DNA of 64,000 bases from Pantanalinema sp. GBBB05. Its GTDB lineage: Bacteria > Cyanobacteriota > Cyanobacteriia > Leptolyngbyales > Leptolyngbyaceae. The stretch spans positions 248,001-312,000 of the forward strand of contig VRZD01000002.1 of the NCBI GenBank assembly GCA_016743235.1. The letters run 5' to 3'. Positions 38,639-46,456 of this stretch are shown piece after piece. A program made the translations under genes and the position numbers. The first letter of the stretch is position 1, and each line of letters opens with the position of its first letter. The notes beneath the pieces were generated by a model, which saw nothing but the letters and a program-made list of their open reading frames with translations, was not told the DNA's origin and made no database searches.

Positions 38639-39493
38639 CTACCCTCCCAAATCTGGCGTTTGGTTGGTGGGGTGGCGTAAGAAAGTCAACCAACAGAAGC
38701 CACCAAACACCAGCACCGCTAAGGCTGAAAAAATTAAGGAGCCATCCCCACCATGCCAGTATTCAAATGCATACCGATTAGAAAATGCCACCAAAATTGC
38801 CATTAATGCTACCCGTAACGCATTCACGAAATAACCTAATAACACGCCTACACTGAGGCAGAATACCCGTTGGCAGGGGGTGCGGAGGGGAAACATGATG
38901 AGAAACAAGGTCGAGATATTCAGCATTTGCAGCGTACTTTGAATCCCCGAGCAAGCAGCATATACTTCAACTCTGCCAGTGGGCATATTTAAGAAAGTGC
39001 CCTCCCGGTCTACGATAAATCCCATGTATTTCAACAAAAAGGCGGCTGTCATTGCCGTGAGGTTAGAGAGGTTGATCACCTGTAGAGCCATCTCTAAAAA
39101 CGGATGGCAGGCTAATAGCCCAAAAATCAGCAGTTCCTTCCAATATTGGCGTAGCCCCTGAAAGCCAGATGCCAATAGTGCCAAACCCAGGAAGCAGACG
39201 AAGGGCAGTAAGTGTAGAAACGTGGTCGCATCAGGTAATTCAGCACTACGGGAGAGGGTTAGCCCCAGCAGCCCCGCCCCGATCGCACTAGCTCCTAAGC
39301 TGCCTTGAAAAATCAAACTCTGACGTTGATCCCAAATTAAGGAAGCGGCAACAGCCCAAAACAATACACTCGTGGTTAGGAGTTCCGAATTACCAGCTCG
39401 GTTGACCAGGGTCAGATGGAGGGCAGCAAAGGCAGCAACACTGCTAAGCAGCCAAAATTTTGGTTCTTGCAGACGAACAGGTAAATCCATCAT
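38639..39493 (-). CDS. crtA: Cyanoexosortase A (PEP-CTERM sorting transpeptidase)
   Basis: Membrane protease/transpeptidase expected to cut C-terminal PEP-CTERM sorting signals. The 284 residues hold about eight transmembrane helices and the catalytic triad of exosortases: Cys in YAACSGIQS (about 182), Arg in NALRVALMA (about 229) and His in YWHGGDGSLIFS (about 247). First gene of the exosortase/associated protein/HpsJ set. No PEP-CTERM substrate protein was found in the window, so targets are elsewhere. Start ATG at 39493. Confidence 0.88.
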   Translation of the reverse strand: MMDLPVRLQEPKFWLLSSVAAFAALHLTLVNRAGNSELLTTSVLFWAVAASLIWDQRQSLIFQGSLGASAIGAGLLGLTLSRSAELPDATTFLHLLPFVCFLGLALLASGFQGLRQYWKELLIFGLLACHPFLEMALQVINLSNLTAMTAAFLLKYMGFIVDREGTFLNMPTGRVEVYAACSGIQSTLQMLNISTLFLIMFPLRTPCQRVFCLSVGVLLGYFVNALRVALMAILVAFSNRYAFEYWHGGDGSLIFSALAVLVFGGFCWLTFLRHPTNQTPDLGG

Positions 39494-39754
39494 GCGTGTG
39501 ATCCTGTCATGGATAGACGATACAGGGGTAACGGGAGAAATCCTTTTACCAAGGTAGTTCAGGTTGGGCAGTGCAACGAATCCAGGTTTAAAGTGCCCTC
39601 AAAAATTTCAAATAACCTTCTCACTTTGTAAATATTCCAGCCAGGATGCTAGCGATCGCAGCCATGAGATGAGAGTACAAAGAAACCTGTCATGCCCGTT
39701 GCAAAGTGAATTTGTAGTTGATAATGGTATGGCATTAGAGTTCAAGGCAGTTCC

Positions 39755-40738
39755 GTGGCTGAAAAGCGTAACTGGTTAATTAACGTCGTTCTAATTCTGG
39801 CAGTCCTTGCCTTTGTGGGATTTTCAACTATCCCTTTTTTAATTGATGCGGTCAACAATAGTCAGGCAAAGACTACTGCAAGTAGTTCCCCAGTTCCTAG
39901 CCCATCTGCCAGTTCTGCCCCTAAGAAGGAAGAACTAGAAGCTCAGGTCAAAGGCTATGAATTAGTCCTACAGCGAGAACCTGATAACCTCACTGCCTTA
40001 CGTGGGTTACTAGAAGCTCGCTTAGCGTTAGGGGATATTAAGGGAGCCACTGAGCCGTTAGAGAAACTGGCAAAATTGAACCCAAATGAAACTTATTACG
40101 CTGTATTGCTCGCTCAGGCGAAACAGCAACTCCAGGATCCAGAGGGAGCCGCCCAGGTCTACCGCAATATCTTGGCGACTAAAAAGGGTGATTTGAATGC
40201 TTTAGTTGGATTAGTTGGATTGCTGCAAAAGCAGAACCGTCCCGAAGCGGCGATCGGCTTGTTACAAGATACGCTAAAAGACGCTCCTCAAGCGAATCAG
40301 ATTCAGGCAGGTAGCATTGATATCCCTTCAGTTCAGGTGATTCTGGGTGGGGTTTATGCCGATCAGAAGCGCTACAGCGAAGCGATCGCGATTTACGATG
40401 AGGCGGCAAAACTAGACAAGCAAGATTTCCGACCTGTCCTGGGTAAGGCATTGGCACTTAAGGCACAAGGCAAACCGGAAGAAGCCAAACTTCTATTTAA
40501 TACAGCGGCTGAATTAGCTCCGGCTCGCTATAAGGATCAGATTAAACTGCTGGCAGGAGACGCCCCTGTACCACCCAATGCTGCTCCTGGAAATGTTCCT
40601 GCTGGCAGCGCTCCCACTGGCGCTCCACCAACCGTTGGTCCTCCAGGCACTCTTCCGCCTGACAATCCAGTACCAGCCCCACCGGCTCCACCCGAGGGAG
40701 CCAACCCTGCTCCCACCCCCAGTTCAACCCCTGAGTAG
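39755..40738 (+). CDS. Membrane-anchored TPR protein
   Basis: 327 residues. N-terminal transmembrane anchor (WLINVVLILAVLAFVGFSTIPFLI, about 6-29; core residues given), a Ser/Pro linker, tetratricopeptide repeats (about 60-270: YELVLQREPDNLTALRGLLEARLALGD, YYAVLLAQAKQQLQDPEGAAQVY, and others), and a Pro/Ala/Gly-rich tail (about 275-327) of low complexity. Layout suggests a membrane-tethered scaffold in the lumen or periplasm. GTG start at 39755 fits. No partner gene visible; convergent with the Mn transporter. Confidence 0.85.
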   Translation: MAEKRNWLINVVLILAVLAFVGFSTIPFLIDAVNNSQAKTTASSSPVPSPSASSAPKKEELEAQVKGYELVLQREPDNLTALRGLLEARLALGDIKGATEPLEKLAKLNPNETYYAVLLAQAKQQLQDPEGAAQVYRNILATKKGDLNALVGLVGLLQKQNRPEAAIGLLQDTLKDAPQANQIQAGSIDIPSVQVILGGVYADQKRYSEAIAIYDEAAKLDKQDFRPVLGKALALKAQGKPEEAKLLFNTAAELAPARYKDQIKLLAGDAPVPPNAAPGNVPAGSAPTGAPPTVGPPGTLPPDNPVPAPPAPPEGANPAPTPSSTPE

Positions 40739-40740
40739 CA

Positions 40741-41361
40741 TCAGGCTCCTTCAATTAGAGCCACGACGCCAAAGCACAGGAATAGAATTCCGCCTAAGAG
40801 GGTCACGGTTCGCTCTGACAGTCGTCCAGAGATAAACCGCCCGCCGATAACGGCGATCGCAGCGCAAATAGCATGACCTAAGGTGGCACCGACCGTTACA
40901 CCCCAGGGATTATTGGAGGCGGCTAAAGCAATCGTCGCAATTTGAGTGCGATCGCCCCATTCGGCAGCAAAAGTCAGGGCAAAGGCTTGCAAAATCACCC
41001 CATGCTGTAAGCGGGTTGAATTCAGGGTTAGGGTTGATTCCTCAATCGCAGCTTTTGCCTCCTGCACTTCATCGCAACAGGGATTTTGGGAACGCATGTT
41101 TTGAGCATCGTAGAGCAGTTTGATGCCAAACCCAAGAAACAGCACCACCTCTGCATAGTGAATCCAGATTTTCGGTAAAAAAGAAGCTGCTTGCCCTAAT
41201 AAAACCGACAAAATTGTCATGGCGGCTAGGGCAGCAATCACTCCTACAAACACCAAGCGACGGGAATGGCGCATTGCCAACAACATGGCAATAAAAAATG
41301 TTTTATCCCCTAGTTCAGAAATCGTAATGAGTAATAAACCAGCGGTAAAGGCAGTTAGCAT
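40741..41361 (-). CDS. mnx: GDT1/UPF0016-family manganese transporter (Mnx-like)
   Basis: Six-to-seven-helix cation exporter, 206 residues, made of two related halves each carrying the ExGD(K/R)(T/S) signature: SELGDKTFF (about 16-24) and AEWGDRTQIA (about 131-140). Between them is a cytosolic loop with CC and Glu/Lys. Homologues in cyanobacteria (Mnx) move Mn2+ from the cytosol to the thylakoid lumen or out; the plant PAM71 and yeast Gdt1 are relatives. The upstream manganese riboswitch at 41431-41618 supports the Mn role strongly. ATG start at 41361. Confidence 0.9.
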   Translation of the reverse strand: MLTAFTAGLLLITISELGDKTFFIAMLLAMRHSRRLVFVGVIAALAAMTILSVLLGQAASFLPKIWIHYAEVVLFLGFGIKLLYDAQNMRSQNPCCDEVQEAKAAIEESTLTLNSTRLQHGVILQAFALTFAAEWGDRTQIATIALAASNNPWGVTVGATLGHAICAAIAVIGGRFISGRLSERTVTLLGGILFLCFGVVALIEGA

Positions 41362-41430
41362 GCTCTCGTAGGCTCCTCAGGCTCAGGTTCATAGGACATC
41401 TGAGTGAGCTTGATGAGAGAGGATGAACAA

Positions 41431-41618
41431 CTTCACCAAGCTCACACTCTTGTGAACTTAGTGAAGGTCTCGCTTACAGTTCGCTCCAGATCGCTAAACG
41501 TTTGTGCTTAGGACACAACGCTACATCTTGGGTAAAACTATCGTTTGAACCAGGTTCATCACCAGTATGTTGATTCAAACGGGCTGGATCACGTTGATCA
41601 GCAGCTACTCCCCTTCAT
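41431..41618 (-). promoter_or_regulatory. yybP-ykoY manganese riboswitch
   Basis: On the minus strand, in the leader of the Mn-transporter gene, the three hallmark segments occur in order: GAAGGGGAGTAGC (41603-41615), ATCAACATACTGG (about 41568-41580) and GCGAGACCTTCAC (41461-41473). P1 can form between TGAAGG near 41612-41617 and CCTTCA near 41463-41468. The P1 3' strand also begins a long alternative hairpin (41431-41466, cttcac...gtgaag, G-U pairs allowed), giving a mutually exclusive expression platform. Family knowledge: this RNA binds Mn2+ and turns on efflux genes. A TACAAT -10 lies at 41628-41633. Mechanism (transcription versus translation) is inferred. Confidence 0.88.
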
Positions 41619-41671
41619 ATAGGGCAAATTGTACCATAACGAAATATTTCTTGAGTAGGGTTTTTCTGCTG

Positions 41672-41989
41672 TTACGGGGCTGATTGAGGAAACTTGCGGA
41701 TCTGATACCCTCTGCCTTCCACGATCGCATACGCACCTTGCCCCATCGCCCGATCAAATTGCTGCTCAATCGCTTCTAGTTCCGGCGCAGGTACAGCATC
41801 CCAAGCTGCCTGATTCGCCCAACGGATTACCAAGACTATTTCATCTGCCGCATCGGGATTGATCCACACTTCCTTACCGAGAAATCCAGGATATTTTGCC
41901 AGGAACGAATTCCAGATTTCCGCATCCGTTTGGATATAGGTCTCCCGCAATTGGGGGTCAACCTTGATCTTGAGCCACTCAATTACCAT
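41672..41989 (-). CDS. TIGR03792-like small cyanobacterial protein
   Basis: About 105 residues starting MVIEWLKIKVDPQLRETYIQ at the ATG at 41989; the longer frame to 42046 begins with an unlikely N-terminus. The sequence has a ferredoxin-like/antibiotic-biosynthesis-monooxygenase-like beta-alpha-beta pattern (ETYIQTDAEIWNSFLAKYPGF, VWINPDAADEIVLVIRW) and resembles the cyanobacterial TIGR03792 family. Function unknown. The region between it and the Mn transporter is filled by the riboswitch leader, so it is not in operon with that gene. Confidence 0.75.
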   Translation of the reverse strand: MVIEWLKIKVDPQLRETYIQTDAEIWNSFLAKYPGFLGKEVWINPDAADEIVLVIRWANQAAWDAVPAPELEAIEQQFDRAMGQGAYAIVEGRGYQIRKFPQSAP

Positions 41990-42209
41990 ACGTTCACCCT
42001 TCGTGACTTGACTTGCCATCCCCAGGGTCGCACACGATCGTGACATTACTACAGAAGAGAAAACCGGAAAAGTGGGCGTAGCTTCATCGTTGCTTTAACT
42101 TCAGACCGTTACTTTTTTATTTTTACGATTTAGTTATAGATACGGAAAGAATCAGGTGCGAAATGTATATGTTTAAACTAGCCTGAACGTCACACGTAAC
42201 CTTTAACCC

Positions 42210-42389
42210 ATGAATATCAATGAATTTGAAGCGCAAGTCCGTGATGTAATTGATTCACTGCTCAATGAGCTACAAACCCTGGCATTGTCATCTACAGAGT
42301 TAGAGCCAAACGTTTTAGCCGTTGGCATGTCCGTGCGGACATTAGCAGAAATTATTGAAGACTACATTGCCGAACAACGGCAGGCCTAA
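42210..42389 (+). CDS. Small acidic protein, 59 residues, unknown function
   Basis: Reading frame from ATG 42210 to TAA 42389. It starts MNINEFEAQVRDVIDSLLNE and ends EIIEDYIAEQRQA: acidic, almost wholly helical with regular hydrophobic spacing (FEAQVRDVIDSLLNELQTL, VRTLAEIIEDYI), which is unlike random sequence. I see only a weak ribosome site. It stands alone on the plus strand between two minus-strand genes. No family recognised; possibly a helical-hairpin protein-binding adaptor. Confidence 0.6.
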   Translation: MNINEFEAQVRDVIDSLLNELQTLALSSTELEPNVLAVGMSVRTLAEIIEDYIAEQRQA

Positions 42390-42489
42390 GCCATTTGCCT
42401 AGCCGAGCTGGATAATACGTGTGCCCAAATCCAGCCCATCAAATCAGCCCCATCAAATCAGGGTGATGGTCAGTTCCTGAGCCACTGAG

Positions 42490-42933
42490 TTAGTTAAGAC
42501 ACTGCAACTCTTGGGAAACAGCTTGTTTCAAGTTTTCTAGCCCGACGGGTTTAATCAAATACTGACTCGCACCCAAGGAGATCGCTCGTTGCTGATCCGC
42601 TTTAAACGCAAATGCAGAGATGACGATGACTGGAATGTGTTGCCATTCGATCGAGTGTTTGAGTTGCTCCAGGAGAGTGAATCCATCGATTCCTGGCAAC
42701 TTTAGATCGAGCAAAATCAGGTTGGGGCAAAATTCCGTCAGGGCAGAAAAGAAGTCGGTTCCAGTTGCGACACTATGGATTTTGTATCCACAAAAGCTAA
42801 GGAAGTCACTCAGCAATCGGCGATTTGCGTCGTTATCTTCTACTAGCAAAATCCGGGTCGGTAACTTCCCATCGAAAGTTGGAGTACCGGACATTGATAC
42901 CTCTGGTCGAGCAGAATTTAGGTGCGTAAACAT
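42490..42933 (-). CDS. Single-domain response regulator
   Basis: CheY-like receiver domain, about 120 residues with a short N-terminal tail. Phosphorylation-site landmarks: acidic pair in LLVEDNDANRR, the Asp in LILLDLKLPGIDG (about 83), Thr/Ser in VIVISAFA and Lys in YLIKPVG. There is no output domain. Start is uncertain: ATG 42933, or ATG 42894 (MSGTPTF) which follows an agagg site. A signalling partner is not adjacent; the orphan kinases elsewhere in the window are candidates. Confidence 0.9.
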   Translation of the reverse strand: MFTHLNSARPEVSMSGTPTFDGKLPTRILLVEDNDANRRLLSDFLSFCGYKIHSVATGTDFFSALTEFCPNLILLDLKLPGIDGFTLLEQLKHSIEWQHIPVIVISAFAFKADQQRAISLGASQYLIKPVGLENLKQAVSQELQCLN

Positions 42934-43522
42934 AGATACTGTGAGCCAAATAGTTACTCATTGCAAACAGTTGTTTGCAAATGTTCTCAAGCATCATGCA
43001 CCCTTTGAGCAGAGAGAAAAAGCAATTCAACTAGGCTGTTAACAACTTTTGGAATTCAGTTGCCAGCCAGGCTTTCAGCAGTGAGCGATTAAACAGGGAA
43101 CAGGATTCTGGGAAGCAAATACCTGAGTCTTGGTGCGTAGAGCAACCGAACCAATTGACTACAGTAACTCCCTCCGGATACAGAAAACTCACATCTTCTT
43201 GATGCCAGCTTCAAACATCCAGTATACAAAATTTTTTACAAATAGAAAATCGCTAGGCAGGTAAGACTACGGAGAAAATGTGGAGGGTGCAACGATCGCC
43301 TCTAATAAACTGTTGTCAGTTTACATCGATTATTCCGACCAGGAATCCCGATAATGGCTGAATAATCAGAAGCTTGCTCAACTGATTTCACGTTCGGTAA
43401 TTACTCCCGTAGAACAAGGGATAGATTTGCCAGAATAAGGAAGGTGGTCAGCCATGATCGCAGAAGTAACACTTTGTACTATTACCTTTACGACCTCCGG
43501 TCAATCATTTCAGGAAATTAGC
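42934..43522. other. Gene-free stretch of about 590 nt
   Basis: Between the response regulator start and the phasin-like ATG I see no convincing gene or RNA. It must hold both divergent promoters. The segment 43454-43522 is open in frame with the phasin-like gene but looks untranslated. Confidence 0.5.
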
Positions 43523-43846
43523 ATGGATAACAATAACTGGCTCACACAGCTATTAATGCTAGGAGTAGGGACAACATCTTTGGTGGCTGACAAGTTACGG
43601 GAGGTCAGCGATGAATTAGTCAAAGATGGCAAAATGAATCCTGACCAGGCTAAGGTAATGGTTGATGATTTAATGCAAAAGCTGAAATCTGAGCAGGGTA
43701 ACTTTGAAACTCAGATGCAGCGGCAACTACGGAATTTGCTCCAAGATATTGGTGTCCCTCGGCAGTCGGAAATGGATGAATTGCGGGGACGCATCGATCG
43801 CCTGGAGCGCCAGATCCGAGAAATTGAGAATAAGCTCTGGCGTTAG
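43523..43846 (+). CDS. Phasin-family-like protein
   Basis: 107 residues starting MDNNNWLTQLLMLGVGTTSL. A short hydrophobic amphipathic start is followed by long charged helices (ADKLREVSDELVKDG, PDQAKVMVDDLMQKLKSEQG) and a C-terminal leucine/arginine coiled coil (MDELRGRIDRLERQIREIENKLWR; note regular heptads). This matches small phasin-like/PhaF-related cyanobacterial proteins, which in other bacteria coat polyhydroxyalkanoate granules; no pha genes are nearby. Start ATG 43523 has an aggaaa site; an upstream frame to 43454 adds unlikely residues. Confidence 0.75.
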   Translation: MDNNNWLTQLLMLGVGTTSLVADKLREVSDELVKDGKMNPDQAKVMVDDLMQKLKSEQGNFETQMQRQLRNLLQDIGVPRQSEMDELRGRIDRLERQIREIENKLWR

Positions 43847-43867
43847 AGACAGCAGATCACAACCCCA

Positions 43868-44641
43868 TCAAAATTGGCGTCGCGAGAAAATTAATGTAGC
43901 GATCGCTAGCAGCACCACAATGTAAAGGACTGCGTAACCTAGGTTGGCGAGGAGGACGTCAGGGCTAGGGATCTGTCCATATACCGCCTGATTCTTTAAA
44001 TCTAATCGAGCTAGATCCGGCAGAACCAAATAGATCGTGTTGGTTAAATTCTCGATCGCTGGATTTTTGCTTAATTTGCCGAGGGTAACTAAATCTCGGC
44101 TAAAGCTGCCCATGAGATAAATGCCGAAGGTGAGTAGGGTCGCTAAAAGGGAACTAGTAAACACCCCAAACGCGATCGCAACGGCTGTAATCAATGACAG
44201 TTGTAAAAACAGGTAGAGCGATGATACCGCGATGCTAACGGCAGGAAAGGGGACTTGATAGAGCGATAGCACTCCTCCATAAATCAAGGTCATGGCAGTG
44301 ACTAAAACGGCTAGAACAGCCGATAAGCCTAAATGTTTGCCTACAATAAATTCTGCCCGACTAATTGGCTTAGCGATTAGGACTAAAACGGTGCGTTTTT
44401 CAATTTCCTTATTCACCAGACCAGTGCCGACAAAGACGGCAATCACTAATCCCAACAGCCCCATAGCGGCTAAGCCAACATCTAAAATAATTTTGTTTTG
44501 AGTGCCAGCAGAGATCTCTGGTAACAAGCGGGTCGTTAACAACAAAAAAATGGCAAACAAGCCAACTAAATATAGAACGCGATCGCGAATGACTTCACGA
44601 AAGACGTTTGCGGTGATCGCCACGGTTCTACTGGGATTCAT
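43868..44641 (-). CDS. fraE: FraE-like ABC-2-type permease (filament integrity)
   Basis: Six-helix ABC-2-family permease of 257 residues (NVFREVIRDRVLYLVGLFAIF, VVAVFVGTGLV-type second helix, NKEIEKRTVLVLIAKPISRAEFIVGKHLG core residues EIEKRTVL and KPISR). Family permeases of this NosY/ABC-2 type are common, but the third place after fraC and fraD identifies it as FraE, which in Anabaena is needed for heterocyst maturation and filament integrity. Its ATPase partner is not adjacent. The order fraC-fraD-fraE on the same strand with small gaps (11 and 65 nt) indicates an operon. Confidence 0.85.
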   Translation of the reverse strand: MNPSRTVAITANVFREVIRDRVLYLVGLFAIFLLLTTRLLPEISAGTQNKIILDVGLAAMGLLGLVIAVFVGTGLVNKEIEKRTVLVLIAKPISRAEFIVGKHLGLSAVLAVLVTAMTLIYGGVLSLYQVPFPAVSIAVSSLYLFLQLSLITAVAIAFGVFTSSLLATLLTFGIYLMGSFSRDLVTLGKLSKNPAIENLTNTIYLVLPDLARLDLKNQAVYGQIPSPDVLLANLGYAVLYIVVLLAIATLIFSRRQF

Positions 44642-44706
44642 AGGGTTTATTCACTGCCTGTGACCGTCAATGATCTTACAAGAGAGGCTCACGATCGTGA
44701 CCGATG

Positions 44707-45813
44707 TTACTGAGTGGGTTCTGGCACCCCTGAGATCGGACCTTCGATCGTGCCACATTGCACATCGACGCCAATCTGAGTTGGTTTAGGGTTGGGAACT
44801 TGTCGCCGTTGGTTAATTTCACAGGTTTTTGAGAAGTAATAGCCATTTGCATCAGCGGTAGGACCTTGCCAGATTAACAACAGCTGTACAGCATATTCGC
44901 GTCCGGGGAGTACTCGTCCTTCTAGTCGCCATAAAGAATTTTCAGGAAATCCAGGAATTTGATTCATCACCGCGGTTTGGAGCGTACTAACTTGCTGATT
45001 GAAATCCAGCAACCACCGCTCGACCTGTGACCAAGATTTATTGGCTAATTCGCTTTGCAAGAGCGGCTCTACCTCATTCAAAATATCTACCCCTCGCGAT
45101 CGTGGGCGGTCTTGGGGATTGAGTTGCACCACAAAGGCACTATTACTCATATCATCTGCTCGGAGAGTCGGGTATTGAGTTAACCAAACCTGAGTGGAAA
45201 AACAAAATTGAATCCAACAACTGAGCAGTAAATTGAACAGGAGCAAAATACTGAGTTCTAATCGATCGGGGGGAGCTGGAATTTTGAATTCCGAGCCAGA
45301 TTTAATGAATTTTGGCAATCCCGCAATAACCGCTGAAATAATCGGCCAACTGACAAAGGCAATTCTAGGAACTTCGGTGGGACTTGCGAATAAAAACAAA
45401 CACACCACTGCTCCGGTAATCCAGGGAGCAATAAATATTTGATTAATAGTTAATACTTTTTTGATTTTGTCACCATGCATAAACCAATGAAAGCCTGGAA
45501 TCAAAAAGATCCAGCCGATCGAGGCTACAATGACTTGATAGTATCCTTCTAATAACAGTGAGGTAATCCAGGAAAAAATACTGATCCAAATTAAACTTTG
45601 CCAGGAATCAGCTTTGGTCGGAATTACCGCTTTAGCAAGCGGTTCAAATACCTCCTTTAAACCAAATAATGTCAGGAGCGGAAAGCGAATCCCAAATTTG
45701 AAAATAACTGAAAAAACGAATAAAACAATCAGGATAAATAGGATAAGCCGCCAGGGCAGCACTCCCAAAACACTAATGATATTGATTAGTATGAGATTTA
45801 GGGCATCAATCAT
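44707..45813 (-). CDS. fraD: FraD septal-junction protein
   Basis: 368 residues: about five transmembrane helices in the first ~215 residues (ILINIISVLGVLPWRLILFI onward), then a periplasmic C-terminal region with a coiled-coil-like stretch (EPLLQSELANKSWSQVERW and following) and a Cys-containing tail (FSKTCEINQRRQVP, VDVQCGTIEG). This is the topology of FraD, a plug component of cyanobacterial septal junctions needed for cell-cell exchange and filament integrity. Lies 11 nt after fraC. ATG start at 45813. Confidence 0.85.
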   Translation of the reverse strand: MIDALNLILINIISVLGVLPWRLILFILIVLFVFSVIFKFGIRFPLLTLFGLKEVFEPLAKAVIPTKADSWQSLIWISIFSWITSLLLEGYYQVIVASIGWIFLIPGFHWFMHGDKIKKVLTINQIFIAPWITGAVVCLFLFASPTEVPRIAFVSWPIISAVIAGLPKFIKSGSEFKIPAPPDRLELSILLLFNLLLSCWIQFCFSTQVWLTQYPTLRADDMSNSAFVVQLNPQDRPRSRGVDILNEVEPLLQSELANKSWSQVERWLLDFNQQVSTLQTAVMNQIPGFPENSLWRLEGRVLPGREYAVQLLLIWQGPTADANGYYFSKTCEINQRRQVPNPKPTQIGVDVQCGTIEGPISGVPEPTQ

Positions 45814-45824
45814 TGGATGAAAAG

Positions 45825-46382
45825 CTATCCAGAAACACGCTGATTTTGCTCAATCCAGCGAATAATTAAAAGTAAAAGAATGGCGCTAAAACTAGCTGCA
45901 TTAGCCACCAGAACAGTATAGGCTTTAGTATTTGCCTGAAACCGAATAATTTGATCCCGTCGCCCTTGAAATCGAGCAATATGTTCTGTCGGTGCTGGAG
46001 GGTTCTTACTTTTATCTAGCAAATACTCCAGCAGCTCTAAGCCATTTAATTCTAGTAAAAAAGTGCCAATAAAAATTGCCAAACTTGTGATTACAATAAT
46101 CGGTGTAACAGCAGCAAACCAGGGATTAGGGAAGAAGCGATCGAAAAAGATATAGCTAATAAATTGGCGTTGTATATCTTCAGGTAAAAACAGGTTAATT
46201 TCAAAGAAAATCACCCAACCCAAAAATGTAGAAAATAGATTAAGTACCGCCGCATAGCGCATACTGGTTTTGTAATCCAGGTTCAGGTTTTTGAAAAACA
46301 CTAAGCCTTCTAGTGCGATCGTCACTAGCAGAAATAACATCTGAAACACAATTGCTCGCAGCGGCAGGATACTATCAATCAT
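45825..46382 (-). CDS. fraC: FraC filament-integrity protein
   Basis: 185-residue integral-membrane protein with about four helices (LRAIVFQMLFLLVTIALEGLVFF, RYAAVLNLFSTFLGWVIFFEI and later AVTPIIVITSLAIFIGTFLLEL; core residues given) and a basic cytosolic loop (IARFQGRRDQIIRFQ). Size, topology and position before fraD/fraE match FraC of Anabaena. Gives direct evidence that the organism forms filaments with septal junctions. First gene of the operon; ATG at 46382 with 74 nt to the previous gene's end. Confidence 0.85.
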   Translation of the reverse strand: MIDSILPLRAIVFQMLFLLVTIALEGLVFFKNLNLDYKTSMRYAAVLNLFSTFLGWVIFFEINLFLPEDIQRQFISYIFFDRFFPNPWFAAVTPIIVITSLAIFIGTFLLELNGLELLEYLLDKSKNPPAPTEHIARFQGRRDQIIRFQANTKAYTVLVANAASFSAILLLLIIRWIEQNQRVSG

Positions 46383-46456
46383 TGATTGCGATCACGAGGA
46401 ATTAGTACTCACATTTTACCTAGCCTGACTCGACCACCAGCATTTTTAGGATGATG

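Noticed and set aside
42620..43042. 140-codon plus-strand frame across the response regulator
   Set aside because: It lies opposite a clear receiver domain with all key residues; shadow frame.
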